Assembly (NCBI RefSeq): GCF_014230055.1
Contig: NZ_JACHVA010000126.1
Coordinates: 62,001-126,000, forward strand
Reading direction: 5' to 3'
Origin: Puniceicoccus vermicola
GTDB taxonomy: Bacteria; Verrucomicrobiota; Verrucomicrobiia; Opitutales; Puniceicoccaceae
DNA: 64,000 nt
The notes below the pieces were generated by a model. That model was given only the letters and a program-made list of their open reading frames with translations. It made no database searches and was not told where the DNA came from. Both the position numbers and the translations under genes were made by a program. This document shows, in pieces, positions 1 through 9,444 of this stretch (its first letter is position 1; each line of letters begins with the position of its first letter).

Positions 1-605
1 TTCGGGATGATCGTGATCTTCTCATCGGGAAGACCCATCTTCCGGTGTTGATTGGCGACCTCCTGACTCGGGCATATGTACCGATCGACAGTTTGGGTGT
101 AGGTTCCGTTCGACCAAGCCCTATTGACGGTCCGCATCCATGAGAGACTCCCGATCCGGCTGTTGCGGTAGCATTTGTGCCGGACGGACGGAAGAGTGTG
201 CCCGGGCGTGCAGTCGTGGCAGGATTTTTCTTCCCGTCGAAACGTTCCGCTGGCGCAGCCGATCCGGTAGTTGTGAAGGGTTTGCACGACCGGAATTCCG
301 CAGTCGTGGTGGGCGTCGTAGATGGCAGGGCTGAGAATGGGGAACCAGTTGTGAACGTGGCCGATGTCCGCCTTGTTTTCCTTGAGGAATTGAGAAACTT
401 CTCGGTGAATTTCTCGATTGTAGGGAGTCCTCCATGCGTAACCGATTTTCTGAAAGGCACTTGCCTCGCCAAAAACCTCTGAGTTGCGAACCACAAATGG
501 GAGGACCGTATGGCCCATCGATTCGAGAGTTTTGCACTCCAGCTCGAAGACGACGTCTTCTCCTCCCGGCAGAGCGTAGTAGTTATGAAATACAGCAACG
601 CGCAC
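1..605 (-). CDS. Glycosyltransferase family 4, N-terminal part (runs off the window)
   Basis: The minus-strand frame from a GTG at 605 stays open to the window edge, giving 201 residues of a larger protein. It begins VRVAVFHNYYALPGGEDVVF, the usual opening strand and glycine turn of the GT4 (GT-B) acceptor domain. It continues with H-N-W and T-L-H-N-Y segments typical of that domain, a Cys-rich stretch (C-x2-C then a further Cys) around residues 120-150, and a 'YICPSQ' segment that normally precedes the hinge. The GTG follows the TAA of the upstream polymerase/ligase gene by five bases and has AAGGA about 11 bases before it. It likely adds a sugar to the exopolysaccharide repeat unit in the cytoplasm. 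The donor-binding half is outside the window, so specificity is unknown. Confidence 0.85.
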   Translation of the reverse strand, partial: MRVAVFHNYYALPGGEDVVFELECKTLESMGHTVLPFVVRNSEVFGEASAFQKIGYAWRTPYNREIHREVSQFLKENKADIGHVHNWFPILSPAIYDAHHDCGIPVVQTLHNYRIGCASGTFRREEKSCHDCTPGHTLPSVRHKCYRNSRIGSLSWMRTVNRAWSNGTYTQTVDRYICPSQEVANQHRKMGLPDEKITIIP

Positions 606-610
606 GATTC

Positions 611-1942
611 TTAATTTCCTTGGCTGAATTCGTAGTTGAGGTGATTGCGGTCAGGATTCGTGAAGATCAAAGTGATCCAGCAAATGGCAAAGAAGGGGAA
701 GGCATCGAACCGCAGAAAGAAACTCTGGCTCATGGCGTAGATGCTCATATAGCTGATGACGACCGCAAGCATGGCGGCAGAACAATTTCGCTGACGGCTT
801 CCGGGGCTGCCGGAAACGAAGGTCCAGCTCAGGAAAATCCGGAGAGGGAAAACGATGAGAACCGCGATGAGCCCGATGATTCCCAAGTCGACCAGAATGT
901 CCAAATAGGTGTTGTGACTCTGCCTTGGATTCCAGGTCTGGACGAGTTCTCTTCCTTTTCCCTCTGTCCAGAAAGCTCCGTATCCATTGCCGAGAAGGAT
1001 ATCTTTCTTGGCCTCGATCCAAACGGCGTTCCAGAGTTCGTCTCTTCCGGAAAGAGACTCGTCACGACCGGTTGCGTCGAAGAAGGCGGACTTGAGGGTG
1101 TCGACCCCGATCAACGAAACGAGGACGATGCCGGTGAGGATGCAGATCTGGAGAAAGCCGCGCCGATAGTTCGAAGCGGAAAAGAACAAGTAAGCACCGC
1201 AGCCGATGAGGGTGGCAGTCCAAGTCGTGACCGAAAAGGTGAGAAAAAGGCCAAGGGCGAGGATCCCACGGGAGCCGAGGATCAACCAACGCTCCATTGT
1301 CGATTGAGGAGGCATGCCGAACGAGAGCAAGAGTCCGATGGAGAGAAAGGGAGCCAGGGTGTTGGGGTGGTTGGAGATGCCGGCGAGACCCGGACGAGCC
1401 GGATTGACGGTGATATTGGCGGGGAGGGCTACGTAGAAAGCCAGAGAAAGTAGGGCGGCGGCAGTGCAAAAGTAGACGAGGATCCGCATCATTTGGCGCG
1501 CTGGGTGATCCGTAGAGTGGACCATGACAAGCAAAGTAATGATCCCAAAGGCATAGATGATTCCACGCTTGATCGTCAAAGTGGCTTCAGCGGACCAGAG
1601 GACCGAGCCGAGGATCAGTCCCAAGATTCCCAGGACCGGCAAATGCATGATGACAACCGGACCCAGGCTTCGACTGAAGAATAGGCGGGTGACGGCGAGC
1701 ATTCCGGTTCCAGCAAAAAGGAGTTGCCGGATAGCCGACCCACTATTGCTGTCGGAGAGGGTAATGGGCTGTGTTGGCGGTCGGAAGTTGGAAGCCAGAT
1801 AGAGTAACCAGAGAAGAACTGCCCCAGTAAGGAGCAACCCTACCCAGGATCCTCTCAATGGGGCTATCTGGTCGAGCAGGGCATCCCGGTGGTCGCGGGA
1901 AGCGACGGCTTCTCCTGTGACGTTCGGGCTTAGCTCGCTCAT
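611..1942 (-). CDS. O-antigen ligase / Wzy-like polysaccharide polymerase
   Basis: This is a polytopic inner-membrane protein of 443 residues with roughly ten hydrophobic segments. The C-terminal half has the Wzy_C/WaaL-type periplasmic loop: an N-G-Y-G-x-F segment, then S-H-N-T-Y-L-D, then a helix beginning D-L-G. Family members join lipid-linked glycan units or ligate them to an acceptor; which of the two cannot be read from sequence. I place the start at the ATG at 1942, which overlaps the stop of the Wzz-like gene (ATGA), rather than at the longer in-frame start at 2044 that would overlap that gene by about 100 bases. It belongs to the EPS operon. Confidence 0.85.
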   Translation of the reverse strand: MSELSPNVTGEAVASRDHRDALLDQIAPLRGSWVGLLLTGAVLLWLLYLASNFRPPTQPITLSDSNSGSAIRQLLFAGTGMLAVTRLFFSRSLGPVVIMHLPVLGILGLILGSVLWSAEATLTIKRGIIYAFGIITLLVMVHSTDHPARQMMRILVYFCTAAALLSLAFYVALPANITVNPARPGLAGISNHPNTLAPFLSIGLLLSFGMPPQSTMERWLILGSRGILALGLFLTFSVTTWTATLIGCGAYLFFSASNYRRGFLQICILTGIVLVSLIGVDTLKSAFFDATGRDESLSGRDELWNAVWIEAKKDILLGNGYGAFWTEGKGRELVQTWNPRQSHNTYLDILVDLGIIGLIAVLIVFPLRIFLSWTFVSGSPGSRQRNCSAAMLAVVISYMSIYAMSQSFFLRFDAFPFFAICWITLIFTNPDRNHLNYEFSQGN

Positions 1943-3195
1943 CGACGACGGAACGGTTTGAGAGATTGAATAACTTTGTCGATCTGAGCCGACAGAACCG
2001 GGTCTTTGCGGGCGATCTGCCACTGCTGGGCTGCCAATGCCCAACCGATGGCGATCACGATGAAAAGGCCAAGGATCAGGCCGATCTCTTTCTTTTTGCT
2101 GGGGCCGGCCGGGAGAGACGGTTCACTCGCCGGACGGATGACGGCGAGATTGCCGGTGGGTTGCTCGGCCCGAATTTCATAGATGTCGACCTTGGTCGAG
2201 AGGGTGGCAACGAGGTCCCGCTCGAAACGAATCCGTTCTTTCAGACTTTCGTATTCGACGATCAGCTTTCCGTATTGGCTAGTCGTTACGGAGCCGACGA
2301 TGTTGCTTTCCGCATTTTTCAGCTGCTTCTCGATTGAGGCAATTCGGGTTTGAATGGACTGAATCTCGGGAGATTTTTCGGCGTAGCTGAGGCGAAGATC
2401 ATCGAGCTCGGTGTTGAGTCGATCTCGTTCGACCTGTAGTTCGCGGACATTCCGCAACTTATTGCTGACTTGGAAATTGACGTCGACGATCTCGAACTCG
2501 GCTGCAAATTCTGCGAGCTCTTCTTCAGTTTCCCGCAATTGTGCCTCGGCGATGACGAGAGCATCTCGCAGGTGTCCGGCCTGCGTCAGAATCAGCGAAC
2601 GTTCGATCTCTTTGCTGGCGCGTTCACATTCCAGGAAAAGGAGGTTGGCAATCTTTGCGGAAAGGCTGGGACTAGAGCTGGTTACGGTAACCGTGATCAA
2701 GCCGTCTTCGGTCGAAGTAACGGAGATCATCGATTTGATTTGCTGGTAGACTTCGACGGAGCGGTCGTCTGGAGATAGTCGATCGCCTAGGTCATCTTTT
2801 AATCGTTGGCCGATTTCCTCCAGCACCGACCGCGAGTTGATCAAGGTCGTGTAGAGCGTTGGATTGGGCGGGAGCATGAGGGTGCCAGTCGCACTGCGAC
2901 CAGCACTATCGTCGCTGGACTCCATTGAGCTCGTTTCGATCGCGGCGTCGAGGATTGGTTTCTCCCGAGGGAGGAGTACGGCGACGGCTGAAGCCGTATA
3001 GGTTGGCGGCATTCTTGACCAGCGCAGCACTCCGAGGATCAGCCCGAGTAAGATGATGGCCGCCACGATCCACTTGCGCGAAAGGATTGCGTAGGCGATG
3101 TCGAGAAGAGGGGCGGGCCAGGTAAGTTGAGGGCCCGACCGCTTCGACGGATCTTGTTCCGGTGGTTGCATATTCAGGACGCTAGGGGGGATCAC
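1939..3195 (-). CDS. Wzz/GumC-like polysaccharide chain-length determinant
   Basis: 418 residues with one membrane helix near residues 37-58, a long periplasmic coiled-coil region (about 150-330) and a second helix near residues 370-395, the layout of polysaccharide co-polymerases. There is no C-terminal tyrosine kinase domain and no tyrosine-rich tail, so it is the stand-alone (PCP-1 or kinase-less PCP-2) form. The start is a GTG at 3195 that overlaps the TGA of the exporter gene; an internal ATG at 3171 is possible. It probably sets chain length together with the adjacent outer-membrane exporter. Confidence 0.88.
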   Translation of the reverse strand: MIPPSVLNMQPPEQDPSKRSGPQLTWPAPLLDIAYAILSRKWIVAAIILLGLILGVLRWSRMPPTYTASAVAVLLPREKPILDAAIETSSMESSDDSAGRSATGTLMLPPNPTLYTTLINSRSVLEEIGQRLKDDLGDRLSPDDRSVEVYQQIKSMISVTSTEDGLITVTVTSSSPSLSAKIANLLFLECERASKEIERSLILTQAGHLRDALVIAEAQLRETEEELAEFAAEFEIVDVNFQVSNKLRNVRELQVERDRLNTELDDLRLSYAEKSPEIQSIQTRIASIEKQLKNAESNIVGSVTTSQYGKLIVEYESLKERIRFERDLVATLSTKVDIYEIRAEQPTGNLAVIRPASEPSLPAGPSKKKEIGLILGLFIVIAIGWALAAQQWQIARKDPVLSAQIDKVIQSLKPFRRR

Positions 3196-5798
3196 TCGAC
3201 GATCTCTTCAGAGACGCCCTCAGGGCCTTCGTAGATCAAGGGGCTAACAAGAGTGGTGTCGGAGCCGCGGGAGATGTTTGAGCCGATCAGGCCGATTTCA
3301 GCAAGTTGGCGGGCGACGATGAGAATATCCTGAATCTGGCCACCGATGGTACGTTCCTGGACCGATTCCGGGGCGATGAGAACATCACCGGGAAGGAGCC
3401 TCGAGCGCATCGTGAGGTGGTGTCCGGGTTGGGAGACGCTGTCGACGCTTCCGTCCGCACGGACCACGTAGAGTAGGTCTTCATCCCCTTCATCCGTGAG
3501 ACCCCCAGCTTGATCCAAGGCTTCCTTCACTGTCATGTAGTCGTCGACTACGAGGCTGATTGGATTGTAGACAAACCCAGCGATGCTGATGGTCGAATGG
3601 TAGCGGGGGATTTCGAGGGCGTCTCCACTTTCGAGGGTGAGGTTGTAGGGGGTCTCGGGGAAATTCGATTTGGCAAAAGGGATAACGATCCGGCCGTCTG
3701 CCTGCATCTTTCGCATACGGTTGATACTGGAAAGGTTCTGCCGGAGGGCGAGTTTCGCCGAGATGGCATCTTGGGAGTTGCCTGTCTGAATGAGGTTGGT
3801 CAATGCCTCCTCGTTGGCACGTCGGGATGTCTCGAGCAAGTGCTCAAGACGGTCCTGTTGAAGCCTTTTGGTACTGAGTCGGGTAAACTTCGCCGCCCGC
3901 AAATCGGCGTCGGGAAGGACGCCTCCGGCAGCGGAGATGAGGTCGGTGATGCGAGAGCCGGAGGGGAAAATATAGGTTCCGGGGAACCGAACGCTCCCGG
4001 AGATCGAAACACGGACCTGCGCTTTCTGGAGAGAGCGGATGATCAATTTATCGCCGTTGGCCAGAAGAGGGTTGTTCTTGTGCTCGTCTCCTTCGGTCGA
4101 TTCGAGGGCCTCATTCAAGTTGAAGCGAAATCTTTTTACGTCCATGCGCCTCGTTTCCGGGTCGAAGACCTGACGGATCAACTCCGCCTCATCATAATAG
4201 ACATCACTGTTGGGATTTCCGGCGATGGCGACCAGATCGGTGACGCGCATGTCTGGGGTGAGTTGATACTTTCCGGGGTTGAGCACGGAGCCGATGATTT
4301 CAACCGAGGCGTAGATGTTGGATTCTTTCTGACTGCGGACGGTAACCAAATCGAGCGGCATGAGCTCAATATCGTGGAAGGGGTCGCCGACCAGGGCTTT
4401 GCTGAGGTCTTTGACGATGATCCGGTTCGACTGGAGGTGTCCGGTGCGCTCGGTAATCGTCCCAACGGGGAGGGCTGGACCGATCTGTCTCGAGATAAAG
4501 ACTTGTGGCAGGAAGGCGTCGATGGAGAGTCCATCGGCATTCTCAACGAGGTCACTCAAACGCATCCCCTGAGAGTAGGCGTAGTTTCCGGGGCGGACGA
4601 TGCTTCCCTCGATCCGGACGATGGCTTTGCGAATCTCATCGACGGCGCTGACGGTAAGCAGCTCGCCGTTGGCCATCTTTGTTTGCATCCCTTCCTCATC
4701 GAGCGAGATGTCGATTCGCTCGCGTCCGCGTCCATCCAGAGTTCGCTCCAGTTGGGCGAGCGGGGTGAACGAGAATGCGGTAAGTCCTCCGGCAAGGTTG
4801 ACCACTTGTTCGATGGTTACCGGAGATTCAGGGATCTCGTAAATGGCGGGTTGCTGAACGTAGCCAGCGACTCCGACAGTCGGCCCGATGCTCGGAACAT
4901 GGAGGGTGTCCCCGTCCATCAGTTGAGGAAAGTCGAATGATTCCCGGTTCCCGAGGAGGAAGTCGTAGAGATCGATGTCGGAACGTGTTTGGTCGGGATG
5001 GACGAGGCTGATGTTGCGGAGGGATCCATCCTTGGTGGGGCCTCCGGCGGCGACGAGGACATCAAGGGGAGTACTGAGCGACGAGACCTCGATTCGCCCC
5101 GGCTGGGCGACGCGTCCGATCACGTTGATCTGGATCTGCCGAAGCTGACCTAGACTGACTCCGAGATCGTATCCGACCCGACGTTCTTGGAGAAAGGAGT
5201 CGATGCGATCGGCCAGTTCGCCGAACGCAACCCCGGAAACGGGAAGGGTGCCGAAGTTGGGGATCTGGATGTTTCCGTTCCGGTCGACGGTGAGTTTGTG
5301 GTAGGCCTCGACGTTGCCGCTCAGGCTGATGATGACCTCATCTCCGGTTCCAATCCGATAGTTCGAGGGGACTGGGCCCACGCTGGCAGAGCTACTTCCG
5401 CCGGCGCGGAAATAATCGTATCCGAACTGGGTGAGATCGTCGGATGGAGCTTGTTCAAAGTTGCCTTCGTAGAGATTTTCCAGCCGGGAGGAGTTGGGAT
5501 TGGATTTGGGATTGAGCGCCTTGCGCCGGGCATTTTCGGAGGCGTTGATATTCTCGACGGTTTGGGTGAGGTCGATCGGTTGGCCGGCGGGCCGATTGAG
5601 ATCGAGATAGCTCTCGTCGGTCGGGCTTGCCTGCTTTTGAAAAGGGGCTTGCTCGACATTGGGAACTTGGCTCGAGGGTTCGTAGATGGTTTCGGCCCAA
5701 GCGTATTCGCCCGGGCCGGGATTGTGGGGATGGTGGACGCAGCCTGAGATGAGTCCAAGAGCCGGGAGGAGAAGGTGGACGGGTTTAATGAAACGCAT
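3192..5798 (-). CDS. Outer-membrane polysaccharide exporter (Wza/OPX family) with six SLBB domains
   Basis: 868 residues, much longer than a Wza of about 380. The N-terminus is a lipoprotein signal with lipobox L-I-S-G-C (Cys20). A Poly_export domain starts near residue 148 (G-T-G-D-E-V). It is followed by six SLBB-like units, each with a G-x-V-x-x-P-G or similar turn and a later G-G or G-N-P, near residues 224, 309, 394, 500, 595 and 745. Between the last two lies a helical Arg/Gln-rich segment (about 640-700). It likely forms the periplasmic conduit and outer-membrane export route for the polysaccharide. The stop overlaps the GTG of the Wzz-like gene. Confidence 0.92.
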   Translation of the reverse strand: MRFIKPVHLLLPALGLISGCVHHPHNPGPGEYAWAETIYEPSSQVPNVEQAPFQKQASPTDESYLDLNRPAGQPIDLTQTVENINASENARRKALNPKSNPNSSRLENLYEGNFEQAPSDDLTQFGYDYFRAGGSSSASVGPVPSNYRIGTGDEVIISLSGNVEAYHKLTVDRNGNIQIPNFGTLPVSGVAFGELADRIDSFLQERRVGYDLGVSLGQLRQIQINVIGRVAQPGRIEVSSLSTPLDVLVAAGGPTKDGSLRNISLVHPDQTRSDIDLYDFLLGNRESFDFPQLMDGDTLHVPSIGPTVGVAGYVQQPAIYEIPESPVTIEQVVNLAGGLTAFSFTPLAQLERTLDGRGRERIDISLDEEGMQTKMANGELLTVSAVDEIRKAIVRIEGSIVRPGNYAYSQGMRLSDLVENADGLSIDAFLPQVFISRQIGPALPVGTITERTGHLQSNRIIVKDLSKALVGDPFHDIELMPLDLVTVRSQKESNIYASVEIIGSVLNPGKYQLTPDMRVTDLVAIAGNPNSDVYYDEAELIRQVFDPETRRMDVKRFRFNLNEALESTEGDEHKNNPLLANGDKLIIRSLQKAQVRVSISGSVRFPGTYIFPSGSRITDLISAAGGVLPDADLRAAKFTRLSTKRLQQDRLEHLLETSRRANEEALTNLIQTGNSQDAISAKLALRQNLSSINRMRKMQADGRIVIPFAKSNFPETPYNLTLESGDALEIPRYHSTISIAGFVYNPISLVVDDYMTVKEALDQAGGLTDEGDEDLLYVVRADGSVDSVSQPGHHLTMRSRLLPGDVLIAPESVQERTIGGQIQDILIVARQLAEIGLIGSNISRGSDTTLVSPLIYEGPEGVSEEIVE

Positions 5799-5813
5799 GA
5801 AAAAATGGATCGT

Positions 5814-7895
5814 CTAGGCGGTTAGCGTGGCTTTGCGAAAACTCTCTGCGAGGTTGTCGAGGCTGAAGGGGGCAATGGTTGCCTTGGCCGCTTGTCCCAT
5901 TGTCTTGAGCCGCGGATTGTCGAGGGCGTCGATCAACTCACGACTGGCCTGTTTTTTCTGGGTCGGATCAAATTGGAGGCCATCGAATTCGGAATGAATC
6001 AGATTGTCGCAGCAACCGGCATGAATGGAGCAGAGGGAGGGGGTGCCTACTTCACTGGCCTCATTGACTACGAGGCCCCAGACGTCGCCACATGTGGGAA
6101 AAATATGGAGATCGGCTGCCTTATACCAGTAAGCCATTTCTTCGCTGGGGACCGGGCCTTTCCAGGTGATCGATGGGCAGTTGGCCTCGGTGATGAGTAC
6201 GGATAAGGGACCGTCACCAATGAAGATCAGTTGCCATTCCTCAAGGATGTCATTGGGAAGATCTTTCCAAAGGTCGAGAAGGTATTCTACTCCCTTGAGG
6301 GGGATGAGACGCCCCACAACGATGGCCATCTTTTTGTTCGGAGCGTTCTCGAGCGAGATTTGGGAGACCTTTTCTTGCGCACCGGGAGCGGAGAGCTTTG
6401 CGCGAAGCGTGACGTGATCGGCGGCGTTGAGGGCGTCGACGATTTTTTCGTCGGGCACTCCCCATCCGCGGAGAACCTCACGGGCTTGAATTCCCATTCC
6501 GACGACCTTCTCTGCCTGGCGCAGCAGAAACTTTCTCCACAGCAGGCGGGATTGGCCCTGGGTGCCGCTGATCCGGGATTGATAGGCCCAGATGATCAGT
6601 CGCTTGCGGGCAAGCCTGCAGTAGAAGGCGGCGATTGCCGTCCGCAGCCCGAGCTCGAGACTGATCACGATGTCGGGCTTATCCGAGAAGAGGTTTTTCA
6701 GCAGTCCGAAGGGGATGTGGAGAGTGATCGTCTGTTCGAAGGGGACGGGTTTCTGGCTCCGCACCTTTCGCTTCCAGCTGAGACATTTGGGGTGAACGAT
6801 TGTTAACCCGTTCGAGTCCACCTCCCACTGCCGGTCAAACTCTCTTTTGGCATCGGCGTAGACGGTAAAATCCCAGTTGGGAGTTTGGCTCAGTCGCTCG
6901 AACACGGGCTTGCGGTAAGGGCTAACGATATTGGTGAGAAAGGCGACTTTCGTTGTCTCCTTCGCTCCCTTGTAGGCAACGTGCTTCGAGGTGGCATCCG
7001 GGCGCATCGCTGCTTTCAACCCACCCATGGCCAGAGGGATCTTCAGAAGTCCCCGGAAAAATTGGGATGAGTCTCCGCGAAGAACTCCGGGAATGCCTTT
7101 GGTGGAGAGAATTACGGCAGCTCCGAGCCGGCGGAAGAATCGCTTGGTGGAAGAGATTTCATCGTCTCGGCGGGAGGAAATGCGCTCGTAGATCAAGCCA
7201 TTCCGATAGGCACGACCCCAAAGCCAGCGGAGTGAGGTGCGGGACTCCGGGGCATGCTCGTAGACCTCGGCTTCCGCGCAGGAGACGAATTTGCCTCCAG
7301 CAGCAGAGATGCGGGAAAAGAGGTCGCTGTCCGACCCTCCACTGCGGCCGAGCTCGGCGTCGAACCGAAATTCATTTGGGCCATTGAACCAACTCCCGCG
7401 CACGAGGGTGTTACTGGTGCGGGTATTCTTCCAATCGATGTCAGTGCCAGTGGGGGGAACGAGCTTGTCGAAAAACTGGCCCTTGACGATCCAGCGGGCA
7501 GTGCCAGGGGTGCAGATCCCGTAAACGGGGCCGAAAACCGAGTCGGCCTTGTAGTCCTCGGCGGCTTTGATCAATTTGACAAGCCACTCTTCGCAGACCC
7601 ACTCGTCATCGTCGACGAAGATGAAGAAATCTGCCCCCCCCATATTGATCGAGGCATTGCGGGCGAGGGCGATGTTTTGAGCGGGTTCGGAGGTGTATCT
7701 TATTCCGGAAAATCGGCGAGTGCTATGTCGGAAGGCATCAATGACCGGTTTGCCGGAGCCTTCGCTATCGTTGTCGACGATTCGCAGCTCGACTTCGCAG
7801 TCTTCCGGGAGGGTGATTTTTGCCAAGCTCTCAAGGAGGGTCTGGAGCATCTTCGGCCGGCGATATGTGGCGATGCAGAGGGCAATGGTATACAC
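5814..7895 (-). CDS. Bifunctional glycosyltransferase: GT2 domain fused to GT4 domain
   Basis: 693 residues. Residues 1-300 are a GT-A family 2 domain: it opens with I-A-L-C-I-A-T-Y-R-R-P, has the metal-binding F-V-D-D-D-E-W, and a later G-G-S-D-S-D-L that matches the catalytic E/D-D region. Residues from about 317 start a second enzyme (V-A-F-L-T-N-I-V-S-P-Y-R) of GT-B family 4, with a typical donor-site segment I-V-V-G-R-L-I-P-L-K-G and a later F-P-T-C-G-D-V-W-G-L. Both halves look complete, so one polypeptide probably adds two successive sugars. The start is GTG. The next gene downstream in the operon begins 15 bases after it. Confidence 0.9.
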   Translation of the reverse strand: MYTIALCIATYRRPKMLQTLLESLAKITLPEDCEVELRIVDNDSEGSGKPVIDAFRHSTRRFSGIRYTSEPAQNIALARNASINMGGADFFIFVDDDEWVCEEWLVKLIKAAEDYKADSVFGPVYGICTPGTARWIVKGQFFDKLVPPTGTDIDWKNTRTSNTLVRGSWFNGPNEFRFDAELGRSGGSDSDLFSRISAAGGKFVSCAEAEVYEHAPESRTSLRWLWGRAYRNGLIYERISSRRDDEISSTKRFFRRLGAAVILSTKGIPGVLRGDSSQFFRGLLKIPLAMGGLKAAMRPDATSKHVAYKGAKETTKVAFLTNIVSPYRKPVFERLSQTPNWDFTVYADAKREFDRQWEVDSNGLTIVHPKCLSWKRKVRSQKPVPFEQTITLHIPFGLLKNLFSDKPDIVISLELGLRTAIAAFYCRLARKRLIIWAYQSRISGTQGQSRLLWRKFLLRQAEKVVGMGIQAREVLRGWGVPDEKIVDALNAADHVTLRAKLSAPGAQEKVSQISLENAPNKKMAIVVGRLIPLKGVEYLLDLWKDLPNDILEEWQLIFIGDGPLSVLITEANCPSITWKGPVPSEEMAYWYKAADLHIFPTCGDVWGLVVNEASEVGTPSLCSIHAGCCDNLIHSEFDGLQFDPTQKKQASRELIDALDNPRLKTMGQAAKATIAPFSLDNLAESFRKATLTA

Positions 7896-7929
7896 GGTTG
7901 GTTAAGCGTTTTGGTTGGCCGAGAAAGGA

Positions 7930-8742
7930 TCAATGAGCGGTGTTCTGACGTTTTGCAGAAAACGAGCAGTAGTGCCGGATGAGCTGCAACGTGGCTTTGT
8001 AGATAAAGATGGGATTGGTCGTGAGGTAGCGTTTGAAGAGGCGTTTGGGTTCGCGGTAGAGCCGGTAGGCCCATTCCATGCCGATTTTTTGCAGGTAGCT
8101 GGGGGCTTGGGCGACGGCCCCGGCGTGAAAGTCGAAGGCGGCTCCAACACCGAGCATCACGGCGGGGATCCGTCCACGGTGCTGGCGCATCCAGTCTTCC
8201 TGTTTCGGGCATCCGATCCCGACCCAGAGAATCTGGGCTTCGGACTCGACGAGACGGCGGGTGTATTCCTCGTCCTCCTCGGCAGTAATGGCGCGGAAGG
8301 GGGGACTGATCGCTTCGACGATCTTCAGCTCGGGAAACTTCTCTTTCAGCTTTTCCAAGAGGATCGGGAGACGATCTTCATGCCCGCCGTAGAAGGCTAC
8401 CTTGAGGCCCTGTCGCTCGGCTGCGGCAAGGGTGTGGAGCATCAAGGTCGGCCCGTAGACGCGACTGGCGTCCTTGTAGCCGAGGAGTTTCTGCATCCAG
8501 ACAATGGGCATGCCATCGGCGGTGTTGAAGTCGGAATGAGTCAGCGCCTCTCTGAGCTTTGGAGTCCACCGGGAGGAGATTACGGAGTGAACGTTGCAGA
8601 CTCCGATGTAGCGGCTCTCGTGATTGCGGGCCCATTCGGTGATCTGGGCGACGGATCCGTCGTAGTCCAGGTTCGCGATGGGGGTGTCGACGACCTCGGT
8701 TGAGGTGAAGGATGAGGAAGTGGAAGGGGAGAGAGTGCTCAT
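7930..8742 (-). CDS. WecG/TagA/CpsF-family glycosyltransferase (GT26)
   Basis: 270 residues covering the whole GT26 domain. Visible motifs are N-x-H-S-V near residue 50, the A-D-G-M-P-I-V-W catalytic loop near residue 75 and a later V-G-I-G-C-P-K-Q-E motif near residue 175. Family members transfer a sugar (ManNAcA, ManNAc or a related residue) to a polyprenyl-diphosphate-linked sugar at the membrane face. Here it is translationally coupled (ATGA) to the phosphoglycosyl transferase gene before it, so it probably adds the second sugar of the repeat unit. Confidence 0.92.
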   Translation of the reverse strand: MSTLSPSTSSSFTSTEVVDTPIANLDYDGSVAQITEWARNHESRYIGVCNVHSVISSRWTPKLREALTHSDFNTADGMPIVWMQKLLGYKDASRVYGPTLMLHTLAAAERQGLKVAFYGGHEDRLPILLEKLKEKFPELKIVEAISPPFRAITAEEDEEYTRRLVESEAQILWVGIGCPKQEDWMRQHRGRIPAVMLGVGAAFDFHAGAVAQAPSYLQKIGMEWAYRLYREPKRLFKRYLTTNPIFIYKATLQLIRHYCSFSAKRQNTAH

Positions 8743-9416
8743 TTTTCGAGGAATTTTTTGAAGACGTAGAGAGAGGTCATCGCGATCATGACGAAGTCGT
8801 AGAGAACGGAGCGGTGACGCATGTAGTGAAGTTCCCCCTCGAAGCGGATTTTCCAGTCTTCGACCAGCTTGTCGTCGAGCGCGTTGTCGTTGACGCAGAT
8901 TTGGCCGATGCTGGTGAGGCCGGGCCGGATCTGGTAGCGCCGGGAGAAACCGGGGATCTTCTCGCAGAGTTCTTCATTCAGCTTGCTGGGGATGGGGCGG
9001 GGGCCGACTAGGGCCATGTCTCCACAGGCGACGTTCCAGAGTTGGGGGAGCTCGTCGAGTTTCAGGGTGCGGAGAATGCGGCCGATCGAGGTTACTTGGG
9101 GGCTGTTGTTTTGAACCCCGAGAGCCGTCGCCTTTTCACTGCCCACCTGCATCGTCCGGACTTTGAAGATTTTGAAGGTCTTGCCCTCGATCCCCGGACG
9201 CTCCTGCGTGAAGAGGAACGGTCCCTTTGAGGTGCCCTTCACCAGCGCCCACATCACAAAGATCAGCGGAGAGAGGATGCACAGGGCCAGCATGGCGATC
9301 AACCGTTGGCAAAAGATCCAGCACCGCATGGAAAAGGTGGTCCGCACCACGCGATGGCGGGGAAGAACGAAATGCCGATTGTGAAGCTGAAATCCGTCGT
9401 TTGAGATGGTATTCAT
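8739..9416 (-). CDS. Priming phosphoglycosyl transferase (bacterial sugar transferase)
   Basis: 225 residues. One hydrophobic re-entrant or membrane helix lies near residues 30-55, followed by the conserved catalytic domain of the monotopic sugar transferases: K-G-P-F-L-F-T-Q-E-R-P-G, F-K-x-x-K-V-R-T-M, L-D-E-L-P-Q-L-W-N-V (the Asp-Glu catalytic pair) and L-V-G-P-R-P. It lacks the four extra N-terminal helices of WcaJ, so it is the short form. It should start repeat-unit synthesis by placing a sugar phosphate on undecaprenyl phosphate. I prefer the ATG at 9416 because AAGGAGA lies seven bases upstream; a longer in-frame start exists at 9464 but overlaps the preceding gene. Confidence 0.93.
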   Translation of the reverse strand: MNTISNDGFQLHNRHFVLPRHRVVRTTFSMRCWIFCQRLIAMLALCILSPLIFVMWALVKGTSKGPFLFTQERPGIEGKTFKIFKVRTMQVGSEKATALGVQNNSPQVTSIGRILRTLKLDELPQLWNVACGDMALVGPRPIPSKLNEELCEKIPGFSRRYQIRPGLTSIGQICVNDNALDDKLVEDWKIRFEGELHYMRHRSVLYDFVMIAMTSLYVFKKFLEK

Positions 9417-9444
9417 CTTGGACTCTCCTTGAGATCGATTTCTT

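Noticed and set aside
434-1453. Plus-strand 339-codon frame opposite the O-antigen-ligase gene
   Set aside because: Charged low-complexity product with no family features; the minus strand encodes clear GT4 and ligase proteins over the same bases.
3510-4940. Plus-strand open frame of 476 codons opposite the polysaccharide exporter
   Set aside because: It is a shadow of the exporter gene: the minus-strand frame has a lipobox and six SLBB domains, while this one has no family features and lies wholly inside it.
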